DNA from: Chitinophaga pinensis
GTDB lineage: Bacteria; Bacteroidota; Bacteroidia; SXHM01
Assembly: GCA_945889235.1 (NCBI GenBank)
Contig: CAMDBK010000063.1
Span: forward strand, 1 to 11,995
Direction of reading: 5' to 3'
Length of the DNA: 11,995 bases
Of the stretch, positions 1-6,940 are shown piece by piece. A program made the position numbers and the translations under genes. Under the pieces are notes generated by a model, which was not told the DNA's origin, did not search any database, and was given only the letters and a program-made list of their open reading frames with translations. The first letter of the stretch is position 1. The number at the start of each line of letters is the position of its first letter.

Positions 1-4
1 GGGA

Positions 5-31
5 CGCCACCTGCTCGCCATCAAACAGGCT
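5..31. repeat. 27-nt direct repeat, copy 1 (sorting-domain tail)
   Basis: Identical over 27 nt to 120-146. On the minus strand it encodes SLFDGEQVA, part of the last strand of a T9SS type A sorting domain. Here it lies just beyond a palindromic repeat, so it is cut off from the rest of the domain. The window edge hides what follows. Confidence 0.9.
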
Positions 32-32
32 A

Positions 33-98
33 TAGCCACGAATTACACTAATTTACACGAATAAATAATTAGTGATAATTCGTGCAAATTAGTGGCTA
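33..98. repeat. Palindromic intergenic repeat, family A copy 1
   Basis: An imperfect inverted repeat: TAGCCAC (33-39) faces GTGGCTA (92-98), and the arms contain alternating CACGAATT and CACTAATT blocks. A second member lies at 8122-8180. On the minus strand its outer TAG forms the stop codon of the sorting-domain remnant at 96-188. From memory, repeats of this CACGAATT type are widespread in environmental bacterial genomes, but I could not search for that. Confidence 0.85.
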
Positions 99-188
99 TT
101 CTTTTATAATCTTCTTATGCGCCACCTGCTCGCCATCAAACAGGCTTAGTAAATATATGCCTTTGCTAAAGTTTGAACGACCTAAAGA
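96..188 (-). pseudogene. Orphan C-terminal tail of a T9SS type A sorting domain
   Basis: The minus strand encodes roughly 30 residues ending in SNFSKGIYLLSLFDGEQVA, then HKKIIKE and a TAG stop. This is the typical last part of a T9SS type A sorting domain (the SKGIYLL..DG......KKIIKE pattern). The start of the domain (YPNP motif) and any passenger protein are missing. The reading frame meets a TAG upstream at about 195-197, and the fragment begins right at the DUF2283 stop codon (190-192). It is therefore a remnant left by rearrangement, not a working gene. Its own stop codon coincides with the edge of the palindromic repeat at 33-98. Confidence 0.75.
120..146. repeat. 27-nt direct repeat, copy 2
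   Basis: Identical to 5-31. This copy is still in its natural place inside the sorting-domain remnant. The two copies are offset by 115 nt and enclose the last codons of the domain plus the palindromic repeat. Confidence 0.9.
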
Positions 189-189
189 T

Positions 190-408
190 TTATGAAGCTA
201 ATTTTGTTCTTTGAATTGGAATGGAATTCATTTCAAGGAATGAGAGGTCAAGTTTCTTAGAAGCCTGTTGTATGTCAACTCCTGTTATATTACCGTTTTT
301 ATCAAGGTCAATAACAACACCATCTCTTACTTCTTCTGATTCGGCAGAGGGTTCTGCACCAAAGTCAATATAAAGTGAATCTGTTTCGGAATAATAATTG
401 ATTTTCAT
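190..408 (-). CDS. DUF2283 family small protein
   Basis: A 72-residue soluble protein. It matches the DUF2283 pattern: an N-terminal MKINYYSETDSLYIDF strand pair, an acidic AESEEV segment, then VVIDLDKNGNITGVDI and an ASKKL helix. The molecular function of the family is unknown. Members often sit beside small toxin-like or DUF4258-like proteins, and that arrangement is seen here: the gene starts 5 nt after the stop of the 55-residue ORF at 414-581. The ATG at 406-408 is the natural start because the conserved MKI begins there. The last 15 or so residues look less conserved, and a sorting-domain remnant begins at its stop, so the 3' end may lie at a rearrangement point. A toxin-antitoxin role is only a guess from context. 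Confidence 0.8.
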   Translation of the reverse strand: MKINYYSETDSLYIDFGAEPSAESEEVRDGVVIDLDKNGNITGVDIQQASKKLDLSFLEMNSIPIQRTKLAS

Positions 409-413
409 TTTTT

Positions 414-581
414 TTATTGTTTAAAGTTTCGGTCCATAAATGCATTGTGAATGGTTTGGTCATCTTCCAAAACAACTACTCTTATTATTTTGTTCAGTTC
501 AGAAACAAAGCCCCAATAACGTATTCTGCCATCGTCCTGAATTTCTTTCTTTAAAGGTTTTTTAATTACTCCAATACACAT
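414..581 (-). CDS. Small conserved partner of DUF2283, probably 5'-truncated
   Basis: From the ATG at 579-581 this reads 55 residues, containing the core QDDGRIRYWGFV, then IIRVVVLEDDQTIHNAF and DRNFK. From memory this resembles a small uncharacterised family often encoded next to DUF2283, with a 'DGRIRYWG ... LRVVTLEDGETIHNAFFDR' core; I cannot give it a family number. The open frame continues upstream of the ATG through WLSPKRQYLTVE, which also looks like family sequence, back to about 617. That stretch has no ATG, GTG or TTG. The homologous part begins 2-4 nt after the stop of the adhesin gene (619-621), so the original start was probably lost when the two genes were joined, or a rare start such as CTG at 612-614 is used. 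It forms an operon with the DUF2283 gene (5-nt gap). Confidence 0.65.
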   Translation of the reverse strand: MCIGVIKKPLKKEIQDDGRIRYWGFVSELNKIIRVVVLEDDQTIHNAFMDRNFKQ

Positions 582-618
582 TTCAACGGTGAGGTATTGT
601 CTTTTAGGTGACAGCCAC

Positions 619-3600
619 TTACCTATACAAGGTAACCCTTCCGTAAAACTGATGTTTTTCCCCGTTCATGTCCAGCATTTGGGCAGCCCAAACATATACA
701 TCTTCCTGGGCTTTGTTGCCGGTAGCAAGAGTACCGTCCCAAACCTCGCCCGGGGTGTGGCTGGCATAGATTTCCTGTCCCCAGCGGTTAAACACGCGGA
801 AAATATAATTGTCGGGGTCAATGGTTTCGCCTTTGGGGAAGAAGGTATCGTTGGTTCCGTCTGAGTTAGGCGTAAAAGCGCTTGGAACATAAAAAGTAAA
901 CACGGGCGTTATCTCCACAAAGCTGAAGGTGCTGTCAAGGCACCCCTGAGCGCTTTCAACATATAACCAAACTGTATAAGTTCCGGTATCACCATACCAG
1001 TGCAGAGGGTTTGTAAGAGTAGAATTTCCCCCGTCTCCGAAATCCCATAACCAAACAGTTGCACCGCTGGAATTATCATTGAAAACAATTTCGGGATGAA
1101 ATACATCGGTGGAAGGTGGCAGAGCCGAAAACTCAGCAACGGGAAGGGCATAAACGGTAATCATGTCCTGCATAGTGAGTGAATCTTTGCAGCCATCGGG
1201 AGTAGTAATTACCAAACTCATATCAAACACACCCGGGTCATTGTAAGCGTGGGTTGGCGTTGTTCCGGTTGAGGTATTGTTGTTGCCCGAATTAGAATCT
1301 CCGAAGTTCCACAATAAATTGGCAGGCTGAGGTTGTGTGTTATCAGTGAAGGTAACACGAAGCGGTTGACATCCTGAATAAATATTGGCACTGAAATCTA
1401 TTACCGGAAGTGAGAATATATTCACATCCACCGCCTGACTTGCAGAAGGAGTTCCGCAACCATCATTTACCGTAAAATTATAAGTAGTATTTATAGCAGG
1501 TGTAGCTGAAACGGGTGGATTTAAAGGATTACTTCCGCCATCCCATGTAAAGGTGTAATTGCCATCACCGCCTGTTGCGTTCATATTCATAACGGCTGTT
1601 TCACCGGGACAAATATCAATAGGACCGGGCGGCAACATATTCAACGCTAAAGGAGGATTTACGGTAATGGTAATTGTTTGGGGCAGAGCAGCGCAGTTAT
1701 TGTTATCATCAACATTAACGGTATAAACGGTTGTAATAAGTGGCGCAACAGTTGGGTTTGCAACTGCCGGAGTTACCAACGTTGGGTCAGCAGGTGCGGC
1801 AGTCCATGCATACGTAAAACCGGGTGTTCCGCCATTGGGTGTTGCGGTAAGCGTTGTGGTTGAACCGATGCAAATAGTAGCCGCAGGAGAAACAGCAACG
1901 GTAACTATGGTTGGTTCAGAAATAGTAACATTATCAGTGGTAGTACAACCAACAGCATCCGTTGCCGATGCCTGATAATTTCCCGCACATAAGCCGGTAG
2001 CATTGGCAGTAAGTTGTCCGGTTGAAGTATTGGTTGCAAGGTCTATCCAGTCATACGTCAGCGCACCGACAAAGCCGGGAGTAGCAATCATGTCTGCAGT
2101 TCCGTCACAGGCTGCGTTGCAGGTAGCATCAGTAAAAGCGGTTACGTTTACGGTAAATCCTGCATTGTTGGCAACCGTTACCTGACCTGTAAGCTGGCAG
2201 CCGCTGTTGTCTTCCACCGCAACATCGTATGTTAAAGGAAACAGATTATTAAATGCTCCGCCTGCCTGAAAAGTAACTCCGTTGTCAATGCTGTATTGAT
2301 AAGGTCCGCCATCACCACCGCCACCGGTAAGTGTAAGTGAACCATCATTGTTTCCGCAGTTGGCAGCTACTGTTACCTGGTTGTAAGTTACAGCAGCAGG
2401 GTCAGTCAGTGTAACCTGATTAGTGTATTGACAATTGTTAGCGTCTTCAATAAGAATATCATAATTACCGGCACAAAGCCCAGCAAAGTTTCCGCTTGCC
2501 TGAAAAGTAACTCCGTTATCAATACTGAACTGAACGGGGGCAGCACCGTTGTTTTGAGTTAGCGTTATTGTTCCGTCACAGGCATTATTACATAACGGAT
2601 CAGTTGAATTTACGGTGTTCGTCATAATGCAGCAATTGGGTCCGGCTGCAATGGTTATTGTTCCTGTAGTGGGGCATTGCGAAGCATCGGCAACGGTATA
2701 ATTATAATTTCCTGCGGGAAGATTGGTAAATATCCCCGTTGCATTAGGCGCACCAAAACCGATATCATAACCATAAGGAGCTGTTCCTCCTGCGCCTGTC
2801 AATGTAATTGTTCCGTCATCAGCACCCTGACAGGTTTCATCTGTGAAAGCTTCATTTACAGTTATTGTTCCACCGGCTACTACTACTACGTTTACTGTTC
2901 CGTTACAACCACCGGCATCCGAAACATTGACTGTATGATTTCCCGAACACATGTTATTAAATGTTCCGTTATTTTGATTGGCTCCGCCATTGATGTTAAA
3001 GGTGTAAGGTGCTGTTCCGCCATTAGCGGTAACAGTTACAGCACCGTCACAGGTTCCTGAGCAGGTTTCGGGAGTTACGTTTTGGTTGGTGGTAAATCCG
3101 CCAGCAATGCTCACCGTTACGTTATCGGTTTTTGTAACTGTTGTTCCATCGCAATTGGTATAAACTACTTCACCTGTGTAGGTGGTTGTTCCGGTTGGGC
3201 ACACGTTTAATGTAAGACCATTACCAACAACTGCATTTGCCTGATCATACCAGGTTACAACATAATTTGGCGGACCACTTGGTGTAAATCGCCATGCTTC
3301 ATTGTTGGCAGCCCAGTCTCCTGTATTTCTTCCGGGAGGAGTAACTCCGCTTGCACCTGTTGCATCCTGTATTCCTACTGTTGCGTTTCCATCGTTCCAT
3401 GAACCGCATTGTTCTTTTTGCTGAATGTAAACTTCAATAACATTGGTGGTTTCGTAAATAACTATTTGCTGTGTAGTGTGGCTGCAAGTGCCAAAAAACG
3501 GAAAGCCTGACGGAAGGGTGCAATCGCAATCAAAATGCGGAACGTTAAAATAGTTTACAATTAAGGTTCTGCAAGGGGCTACACCAACAAGCTCATAAAA

Positions 3601-4101
3601 AATCTGACCGCCTACACTGGGGTCAATATCATGGTAAGCACCCATAATAGAATTGTTGTAAAGCCCTGCAGGCGGTGGGCCGGGAGTAGGGCAGAGAGCG
3701 GTATAAGACCATTCACAACCGGTAGTGGCTTGCGTTAAATCAAATGTGATTAACCCATTTGCGCCTACAACCGCCTGATTGTACATGGTTCCATAAAAAC
3801 AAAAATTGAAACCAAGATTAATTACGTCTCCCCAGATATCATCTACATACAAATCTGTGAGCTCAGTCCCTGCATTAAATGCAGCAGGTGGCGCATAAGG
3901 AATAGAGGAAACAGTGTAAGCAGTAGTTTGTCCGGTTTGTAAAACTGTTGCCGTAAGATTAGTGCAATTGTTATTGCAATTTAAATTTTGATTAGGTCCT
4001 GCATTGATGTTCGGACATCCCGGAGCCTGTGCAAAAATCTGTGTAATAAATCCGCAAAAGAGCGCTACTAAAACTATGCGGAAAGAGAAATTGTAATTCA
4101 C
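619..4101 (-). CDS. Large secreted adhesin-like protein with SprB repeats, PKD domains and T9SS type B sorting domain
   Basis: A 1160-residue cell-surface or secreted protein. Residues 1-24 are a signal peptide (hydrophobic core VLVALFCGFI, cleavage after QIFA). Residues about 60-300 form a beta-rich N-terminal domain (GFNFCFYGTMYNQAVVGANG) that somewhat resembles NIDO-like domains. Five SprB-type repeats follow (about 344-410, 418-485, 498-565, 575-645 and 655-727), each with a C...CDG.....GG..PY pattern. Two Ig/PKD-like domains cover about 730-896, and two clear PKD domains 900-985 and 988-1065 (WNFGDS, WDFGDG). The end, from YVPSAFTPNSDGTND at about 1071 to GRVTLYR, is the gliding-motility-associated (CHU_C) type B sorting domain, which directs export by T9SS. 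SprB repeats occur in the gliding adhesin SprB; adhesion is inferred here. The start is GTG (4099-4101): no ATG precedes it before an in-frame stop, and the signal peptide begins there. A weak -7-like box (TTCCTTTG) lies at 4132-4139. The gene follows the OmpA lipoprotein gene after 139 nt. Confidence 0.93.
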   Translation of the reverse strand: MNYNFSFRIVLVALFCGFITQIFAQAPGCPNINAGPNQNLNCNNNCTNLTATVLQTGQTTAYTVSSIPYAPPAAFNAGTELTDLYVDDIWGDVINLGFNFCFYGTMYNQAVVGANGLITFDLTQATTGCEWSYTALCPTPGPPPAGLYNNSIMGAYHDIDPSVGGQIFYELVGVAPCRTLIVNYFNVPHFDCDCTLPSGFPFFGTCSHTTQQIVIYETTNVIEVYIQQKEQCGSWNDGNATVGIQDATGASGVTPPGRNTGDWAANNEAWRFTPSGPPNYVVTWYDQANAVVGNGLTLNVCPTGTTTYTGEVVYTNCDGTTVTKTDNVTVSIAGGFTTNQNVTPETCSGTCDGAVTVTANGGTAPYTFNINGGANQNNGTFNNMCSGNHTVNVSDAGGCNGTVNVVVVAGGTITVNEAFTDETCQGADDGTITLTGAGGTAPYGYDIGFGAPNATGIFTNLPAGNYNYTVADASQCPTTGTITIAAGPNCCIMTNTVNSTDPLCNNACDGTITLTQNNGAAPVQFSIDNGVTFQASGNFAGLCAGNYDILIEDANNCQYTNQVTLTDPAAVTYNQVTVAANCGNNDGSLTLTGGGGDGGPYQYSIDNGVTFQAGGAFNNLFPLTYDVAVEDNSGCQLTGQVTVANNAGFTVNVTAFTDATCNAACDGTADMIATPGFVGALTYDWIDLATNTSTGQLTANATGLCAGNYQASATDAVGCTTTDNVTISEPTIVTVAVSPAATICIGSTTTLTATPNGGTPGFTYAWTAAPADPTLVTPAVANPTVAPLITTVYTVNVDDNNNCAALPQTITITVNPPLALNMLPPGPIDICPGETAVMNMNATGGDGNYTFTWDGGSNPLNPPVSATPAINTTYNFTVNDGCGTPSASQAVDVNIFSLPVIDFSANIYSGCQPLRVTFTDNTQPQPANLLWNFGDSNSGNNNTSTGTTPTHAYNDPGVFDMSLVITTPDGCKDSLTMQDMITVYALPVAEFSALPPSTDVFHPEIVFNDNSSGATVWLWDFGDGGNSTLTNPLHWYGDTGTYTVWLYVESAQGCLDSTFSFVEITPVFTFYVPSAFTPNSDGTNDTFFPKGETIDPDNYIFRVFNRWGQEIYASHTPGEVWDGTLATGNKAQEDVYVWAAQMLDMNGEKHQFYGRVTLYR
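2264..2517. repeat. Pair of identical 20-nt segments in neighbouring SprB repeats
   Basis: The segments 2264-2283 and 2498-2517 are identical over 20 nt. They encode parts of the related peptides QFSIDNGVTFQASG and QYSIDNGVTFQAGG in the third and fourth SprB repeats. Identity at DNA level suggests recent duplication or gene conversion between modules. Confidence 0.8.
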
Positions 4102-4164
4102 TATCTTTTTAAAAAGCAGTGCAAGTTAGAACAAAGGAAATATAAAACAAATTAAATTGTATTT

Positions 4165-4226
4165 CGGATGGCGAATTTTAAATTTCGGATTGAACGACAA
4201 TTCCGCAATATAAAATTCGCAATCCG
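4165..4226. repeat. Imperfect inverted repeat between adhesin and OmpA genes
   Basis: The arm 4165-4188 matches the reverse complement of 4203-4226 at 21 of 24 positions, with a 14-nt spacer. The arms contain CGGAT.GCGAATTTTA. It fills much of the 139-nt gap, so it may form a hairpin in the transcript downstream of the OmpA gene and upstream of the adhesin gene. No long T-run follows, so it is not a standard terminator. Confidence 0.8.
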
Positions 4227-4240
4227 CAATTGCTGCTCAC

Positions 4241-5275
4241 TCAGTTGCTCTCCAATATCTGAAACAGTTCATCCAGCTTAGGTGTGATGATGATTTCTGT
4301 TCTTCGGTTTTTCTTGCGGGCATCAACTGTTTTTGAGGCATCCAACGGAAGGTATTCACTGCGGCCTGCGGCTGTTAATTGTTTCGGATTTATTTTGCTG
4401 TTGGCAGTAAGTATTTTTACAATTGCTGTGGCGCGCATCACGCTTAAATCCCAATTGTCTTTTACATTTCCGCTGCCGTTGTAGGGAACATCATCGGTGT
4501 GTCCTTCAATCATAATATTCACATCGGCCTGTGTTTCCAGAACCTTTGCAAGTTTTTTCAAAGCATCCTGTCCCTTTATATCTACTGCCCAGCTACCTGA
4601 AGCAAACAACAAACGCTCTTCAACCGAAACATATACTTTTCCGTTTTTTATTTCCACTGTTAATCCGTTTTCTTTGAAACCCATCAACGCTTCAGCCACT
4701 TTGTCTTTCAACGCTTTCACAACTGAATCCTTACGACTTAAAACACCTTCCAGTTCTTTGACTCTTTTTTCGCGGGCTTCCAGTTCTTTTTGTGTTTTGG
4801 CTAAATCAGCGTTAAGATTGTTCAGATTATTTTCTTTGCTGTTGAGCGCAAGTTCTAACTTTCTTAATTCATCTTCTTTTTTCTGAAGTTCTTCTTTTGT
4901 ACCCTGCAATTCGGTCATCAGTTTTTTATTGTCTTCTTTGTCGCCTTCTTCAATTTTTGCCATCTGGGTGAGCAAGCGATCATACGTCTGGTCAAGCTTA
5001 TCGTAATTGACAGTGAGTTTGCGGAACGAGTTTCCCATAATGGTTGTATCGTTTACAAGCGCTTTTATTTGTTTGGTAATACTTGCAAGCTGTTCTTCCA
5101 GTTCCGTAACTTTTGATTTCAATGAGGTGTTCTCATCCATCAGCGTGGCTTTGTCTTCTTCGCATTTTGATTGTTTGCTTTTAAGTTCTTCAAACTGGCG
5201 CGAAGGAACGCAGGAAAAAAATATAGTTGCAGCAGTAAGAGAAAGAGTGATTTGTTTAATACGGTGTAGGAGCAT
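4241..5275 (-). CDS. OmpA-family lipoprotein with long coiled coil
   Basis: A 344-residue outer-membrane-linked protein. A lipoprotein signal peptide ends at Cys22 (FFSC). Residues about 28-195 are a charged, heptad-rich coiled coil (KEELQKKEDELRKLE). Residues about 215-335 are an OmpA/MotB-type peptidoglycan-binding domain with GHTDD (258-262), NWDLSVMRA (274-282), AAGRSEYLP and RKKNRR (320-325), including the conserved Asp and Arg that contact diaminopimelate in known members. The likely role is tethering the outer membrane to peptidoglycan, as Pal or OmpA does, with the coiled coil spanning periplasmic distance. A perfect -7 box (TATCTTTG, 5293-5300) lies 17 nt upstream of the ATG, which supports this start. 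The large adhesin gene lies downstream on the same strand, but the gap with its inverted repeat leaves co-transcription uncertain. Confidence 0.92.
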   Translation of the reverse strand: MLLHRIKQITLSLTAATIFFSCVPSRQFEELKSKQSKCEEDKATLMDENTSLKSKVTELEEQLASITKQIKALVNDTTIMGNSFRKLTVNYDKLDQTYDRLLTQMAKIEEGDKEDNKKLMTELQGTKEELQKKEDELRKLELALNSKENNLNNLNADLAKTQKELEAREKRVKELEGVLSRKDSVVKALKDKVAEALMGFKENGLTVEIKNGKVYVSVEERLLFASGSWAVDIKGQDALKKLAKVLETQADVNIMIEGHTDDVPYNGSGNVKDNWDLSVMRATAIVKILTANSKINPKQLTAAGRSEYLPLDASKTVDARKKNRRTEIIITPKLDELFQILESN

Positions 5276-5292
5276 GGCTGTTGATTTTGCTT

Positions 5293-5300
5293 CAAAGATA
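5293..5300 (-). promoter_or_regulatory. Putative -7 box for the OmpA lipoprotein gene
   Basis: TATCTTTG on the minus strand matches the Bacteroidota consensus TAnnTTTG exactly and lies 17 nt before the ATG. No TTG is found at the expected upstream distance (17-23 nt), so only half of the promoter is supported. Confidence 0.35.
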
Positions 5301-5375
5301 GACGGATGACAAAGGACTAATTCATTTTACATGAGCGGTTAATCCACATTCGGTTGTTAATATTCAAATAACATT

Positions 5376-5409
5376 TTGTGGTTTTTTGCGTTTATAATAA
5401 TGAGATTTG
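5376..5409 (+). promoter_or_regulatory. Possible promoter of the 5432-6148 gene
   Basis: A TTG at 5376-5378 is followed after 23 nt by GAGATTTG (5402-5409), one mismatch from TAnnTTTG. The predicted transcript start is about 15 nt before the ATG. The spacing is at the upper limit, so this is weak. Confidence 0.3.
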
Positions 5410-5431
5410 AGTTCATCATAAATTCTGCGCT

Positions 5432-6148
5432 ATGAAAACATTAAGTAAAGACTGGCTGATTGAAAATCACATTGATGTTGAATACAAGCGATATGTGTTG
5501 CTGGCGTATCTGCAGGAAGTGAGCAATAACTTTGACCGGAATATGTTGTATCCTTTTCTTGCCGATTTAATTCAGCATTACATGAATTTGAAAAACTTTT
5601 TGCACGATGCTGAAAAACTTACTTCTTCTTTTCCAAAACAATTAAAGTCGCTTGACACACAGAAATACCGCCTGATTTACGAGAAGCTTTATGAGAATGA
5701 TGACTTGATTGAAGAGTTAAATGAAATCATTAATTATTCCATTCCTCAATTTGAAGTTTACCTGAATGAAGGAAAAAAGATTTACGATTTTGTGGAGAAA
5801 AAACTGCACATCACTCAGGTAGGTTTGCTGCCGCTTTATTCAGGCGAGGGTTACATGTTGTTGAGTAATGGTGAAGACTTACAGACATTGGTTTACGAAT
5901 ATCAGATGACGGTTTTTGAACAGGCAACAGAGAAGTTTCGTGCCATACATACCAGTTATATAACATCGTACAAACGCAGCATCATTAACACCAACGAAAA
6001 TATTAAACGTGATTTGATTCGTTCACACAAAAAACTTCCTAATCCTGCAACGTTTGCAGTGGAGTCAGAACTTGTAATCCCGGTAGACGCTACGTTATTG
6101 CCGATTGCCAAAAGAGCTTTGGCAGCTTATGTTTCAACTATTGCTTAG
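5432..6148 (+). CDS. Conserved Bacteroidota protein of unknown function
   Basis: A 238-residue protein with no signal peptide, lipobox or membrane segment, so it is probably cytoplasmic. Residues 1-125 look almost entirely helical and charged (VEYKRYVLLAYLQEVSNNF, YPFLADLIQHYMNLKNFL, NDDLIEELNEIINYSIPQFE). A less helical middle (ITQVGLLPLYSGEGYMLLSNG) follows, then another charged helix (FRAIHTSYITSYKRSI) and a C-terminal LVIPVDATLLPIAKRALAAYV. I do not recognise a named domain or catalytic motif. The opening (WL.E.HIDVEYK.Y.LLAYLQ.V) resembles, from memory, uncharacterised proteins of other Bacteroidota. It is the only plus-strand gene between the left edge and 10.5 kb. It is divergent from the OmpA gene, and its 3' end overlaps the SanA-like gene by 11 nt. 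Confidence 0.8.
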   Translation: MKTLSKDWLIENHIDVEYKRYVLLAYLQEVSNNFDRNMLYPFLADLIQHYMNLKNFLHDAEKLTSSFPKQLKSLDTQKYRLIYEKLYENDDLIEELNEIINYSIPQFEVYLNEGKKIYDFVEKKLHITQVGLLPLYSGEGYMLLSNGEDLQTLVYEYQMTVFEQATEKFRAIHTSYITSYKRSIINTNENIKRDLIRSHKKLPNPATFAVESELVIPVDATLLPIAKRALAAYVSTIA

Positions 6149-6821
6149 TTGGTATTGAGTCAGTATTGTAAAGATCAAAGCGGATATTTTTTCCTCGTGT
6201 TCCTGCAAACCGCTTCCATTTGCTTTCACGCTCTTCAATAGAAATAAAACTATCAACATGGGCTTTTGATTCATCAATATCGGGATCAATCTTCGGAATA
6301 GAATCAAGAATAGAAAAAACAACGGGAAGAAAGTCTACAAACAAATCATATTTGTAAGCATACTTCTCCAATATTTTTGATTGAAAAGGATCGGTAGTAA
6401 GTGCTACATTTTTAAAGCCCAGGTTTTGTGAAAGTTTGTAGGAATAAAAAAGATTTTCGGTGCTGTGTTCCGCTTTTTGTTCGGTGAAAATATTTTCTTT
6501 TGCAACACCTAATTCCTCAGCATACAAAGCCATTACCTTAGCTTCTATATAAGGAGTATAAACTGCCGAACCCGAAAAAATAATATTCTTTGCCATGCCT
6601 TTTTTGTAAAGGTAAACCGACCAGTAAACACGGGCCTTCATGGTAGGACTCCACATTCCGTTTTCAAGCGGAACACCGGGAACAATAATGGCATCGTAAG
6701 GAGGTGCGTTTAGTGCTTTAGTATATTTTTTCTGTGCTGTATAAGCAAAACAGCCTGTAAGCAAGATTGACGCAACACCAAAAATTAAAGCACGGAAATA
6801 AATATGTTTAAACACCATCAT
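6138..6821 (-). CDS. DUF218 (SanA/YdcF/ElyC-like) lipoprotein
   Basis: About 227 residues from the ATG at 6819-6821 (the next codon, 6816-6818, is also ATG). An N-terminal hydrophobic segment (ALIFGVASILLTGC) ends in a clear lipobox, LTGC, at residue 24. The DUF218 core follows: YDAIIVPGVP, ARVYWSVYLYKKG, IIFSGSAVYTPYIEA, EELGVAKENIFTEQ, EHSTENL and TTDPFQS. E. coli SanA and ElyC are envelope proteins affecting barrier function and peptidoglycan or enterobacterial common antigen; a similar envelope role is inferred here. The open frame extends 20 codons to an ATG at 6881, but that ATG lies in a palindromic repeat (6876-6936). The downstream start places the lipobox at the normal distance and leaves a -7-like box (TATCTTTA, 6863-6870) outside the gene. 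The 3' end overlaps the convergent gene by 11 nt. Confidence 0.85.
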   Translation of the reverse strand: MMVFKHIYFRALIFGVASILLTGCFAYTAQKKYTKALNAPPYDAIIVPGVPLENGMWSPTMKARVYWSVYLYKKGMAKNIIFSGSAVYTPYIEAKVMALYAEELGVAKENIFTEQKAEHSTENLFYSYKLSQNLGFKNVALTTDPFQSKILEKYAYKYDLFVDFLPVVFSILDSIPKIDPDIDESKAHVDSFISIEERESKWKRFAGTRGKNIRFDLYNTDSIPTKQ

Positions 6822-6862
6822 ATTAATAACAACCACGAAATTGTGTTTTTGTTGTGTAAGTA

Positions 6863-6870
6863 TAAAGATA
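6863..6870 (-). promoter_or_regulatory. Putative -7 box for the SanA-like gene
   Basis: TATCTTTA on the minus strand matches TAnnTTTG at 7 of 8 positions, 41 nt before the chosen ATG. It lies between the palindromic repeat and the gene and supports the downstream start. No matching -33 element was found. Confidence 0.3.
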
Positions 6871-6875
6871 TTAAT

Positions 6876-6936
6876 CGTCATGCTGAACTTGTTTCAGCAT
6901 CTTACATTGAGACCCTGAAACAAGTTCAGGGTGACG
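6876..6936. repeat. Palindromic repeat, family B copy 1
   Basis: The arm 6876-6902 (CGTCATGCTGAACTTG...) pairs with 6910-6936 (...CAAGTTCAGGGTGACG), imperfect at two dinucleotides. Each arm is also a small hairpin (ATGCTGAA/TTCAGCAT and ACCCTGAA/TTCAGGGT), so it can fold as one long hairpin or two short ones. It lies just after the xth stop codon. Its CAT supplies a false start for the SanA-like gene. From memory this sequence type is common in many bacterial genomes. Confidence 0.9.
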
Positions 6937-6940
6937 TTTC

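Noticed and set aside
5..146. Two repeats with a spacer as a minimal CRISPR array
   Set aside because: The repeated 27 nt is coding sequence of a T9SS sorting domain, and the intervening DNA is a palindromic repeat plus the domain end; no cas genes are present.
190..581. DUF2283 operon as a proven toxin-antitoxin system
   Set aside because: Small size and overlap-like spacing fit, but neither protein shows a toxin motif or DNA-binding domain that I can identify, and one gene appears truncated.
2677..3060. A 127-residue plus-strand open frame across the adhesin gene
   Set aside because: It is a shadow of the repetitive minus-strand SprB modules; the composition is odd and no family is recognisable.
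4497..4886. A 129-residue Ser/Phe-rich plus-strand open frame over the OmpA gene
   Set aside because: It is the antisense of the Lys/Glu-rich coiled coil, which naturally yields Phe, Ser and Leu codons without stops.
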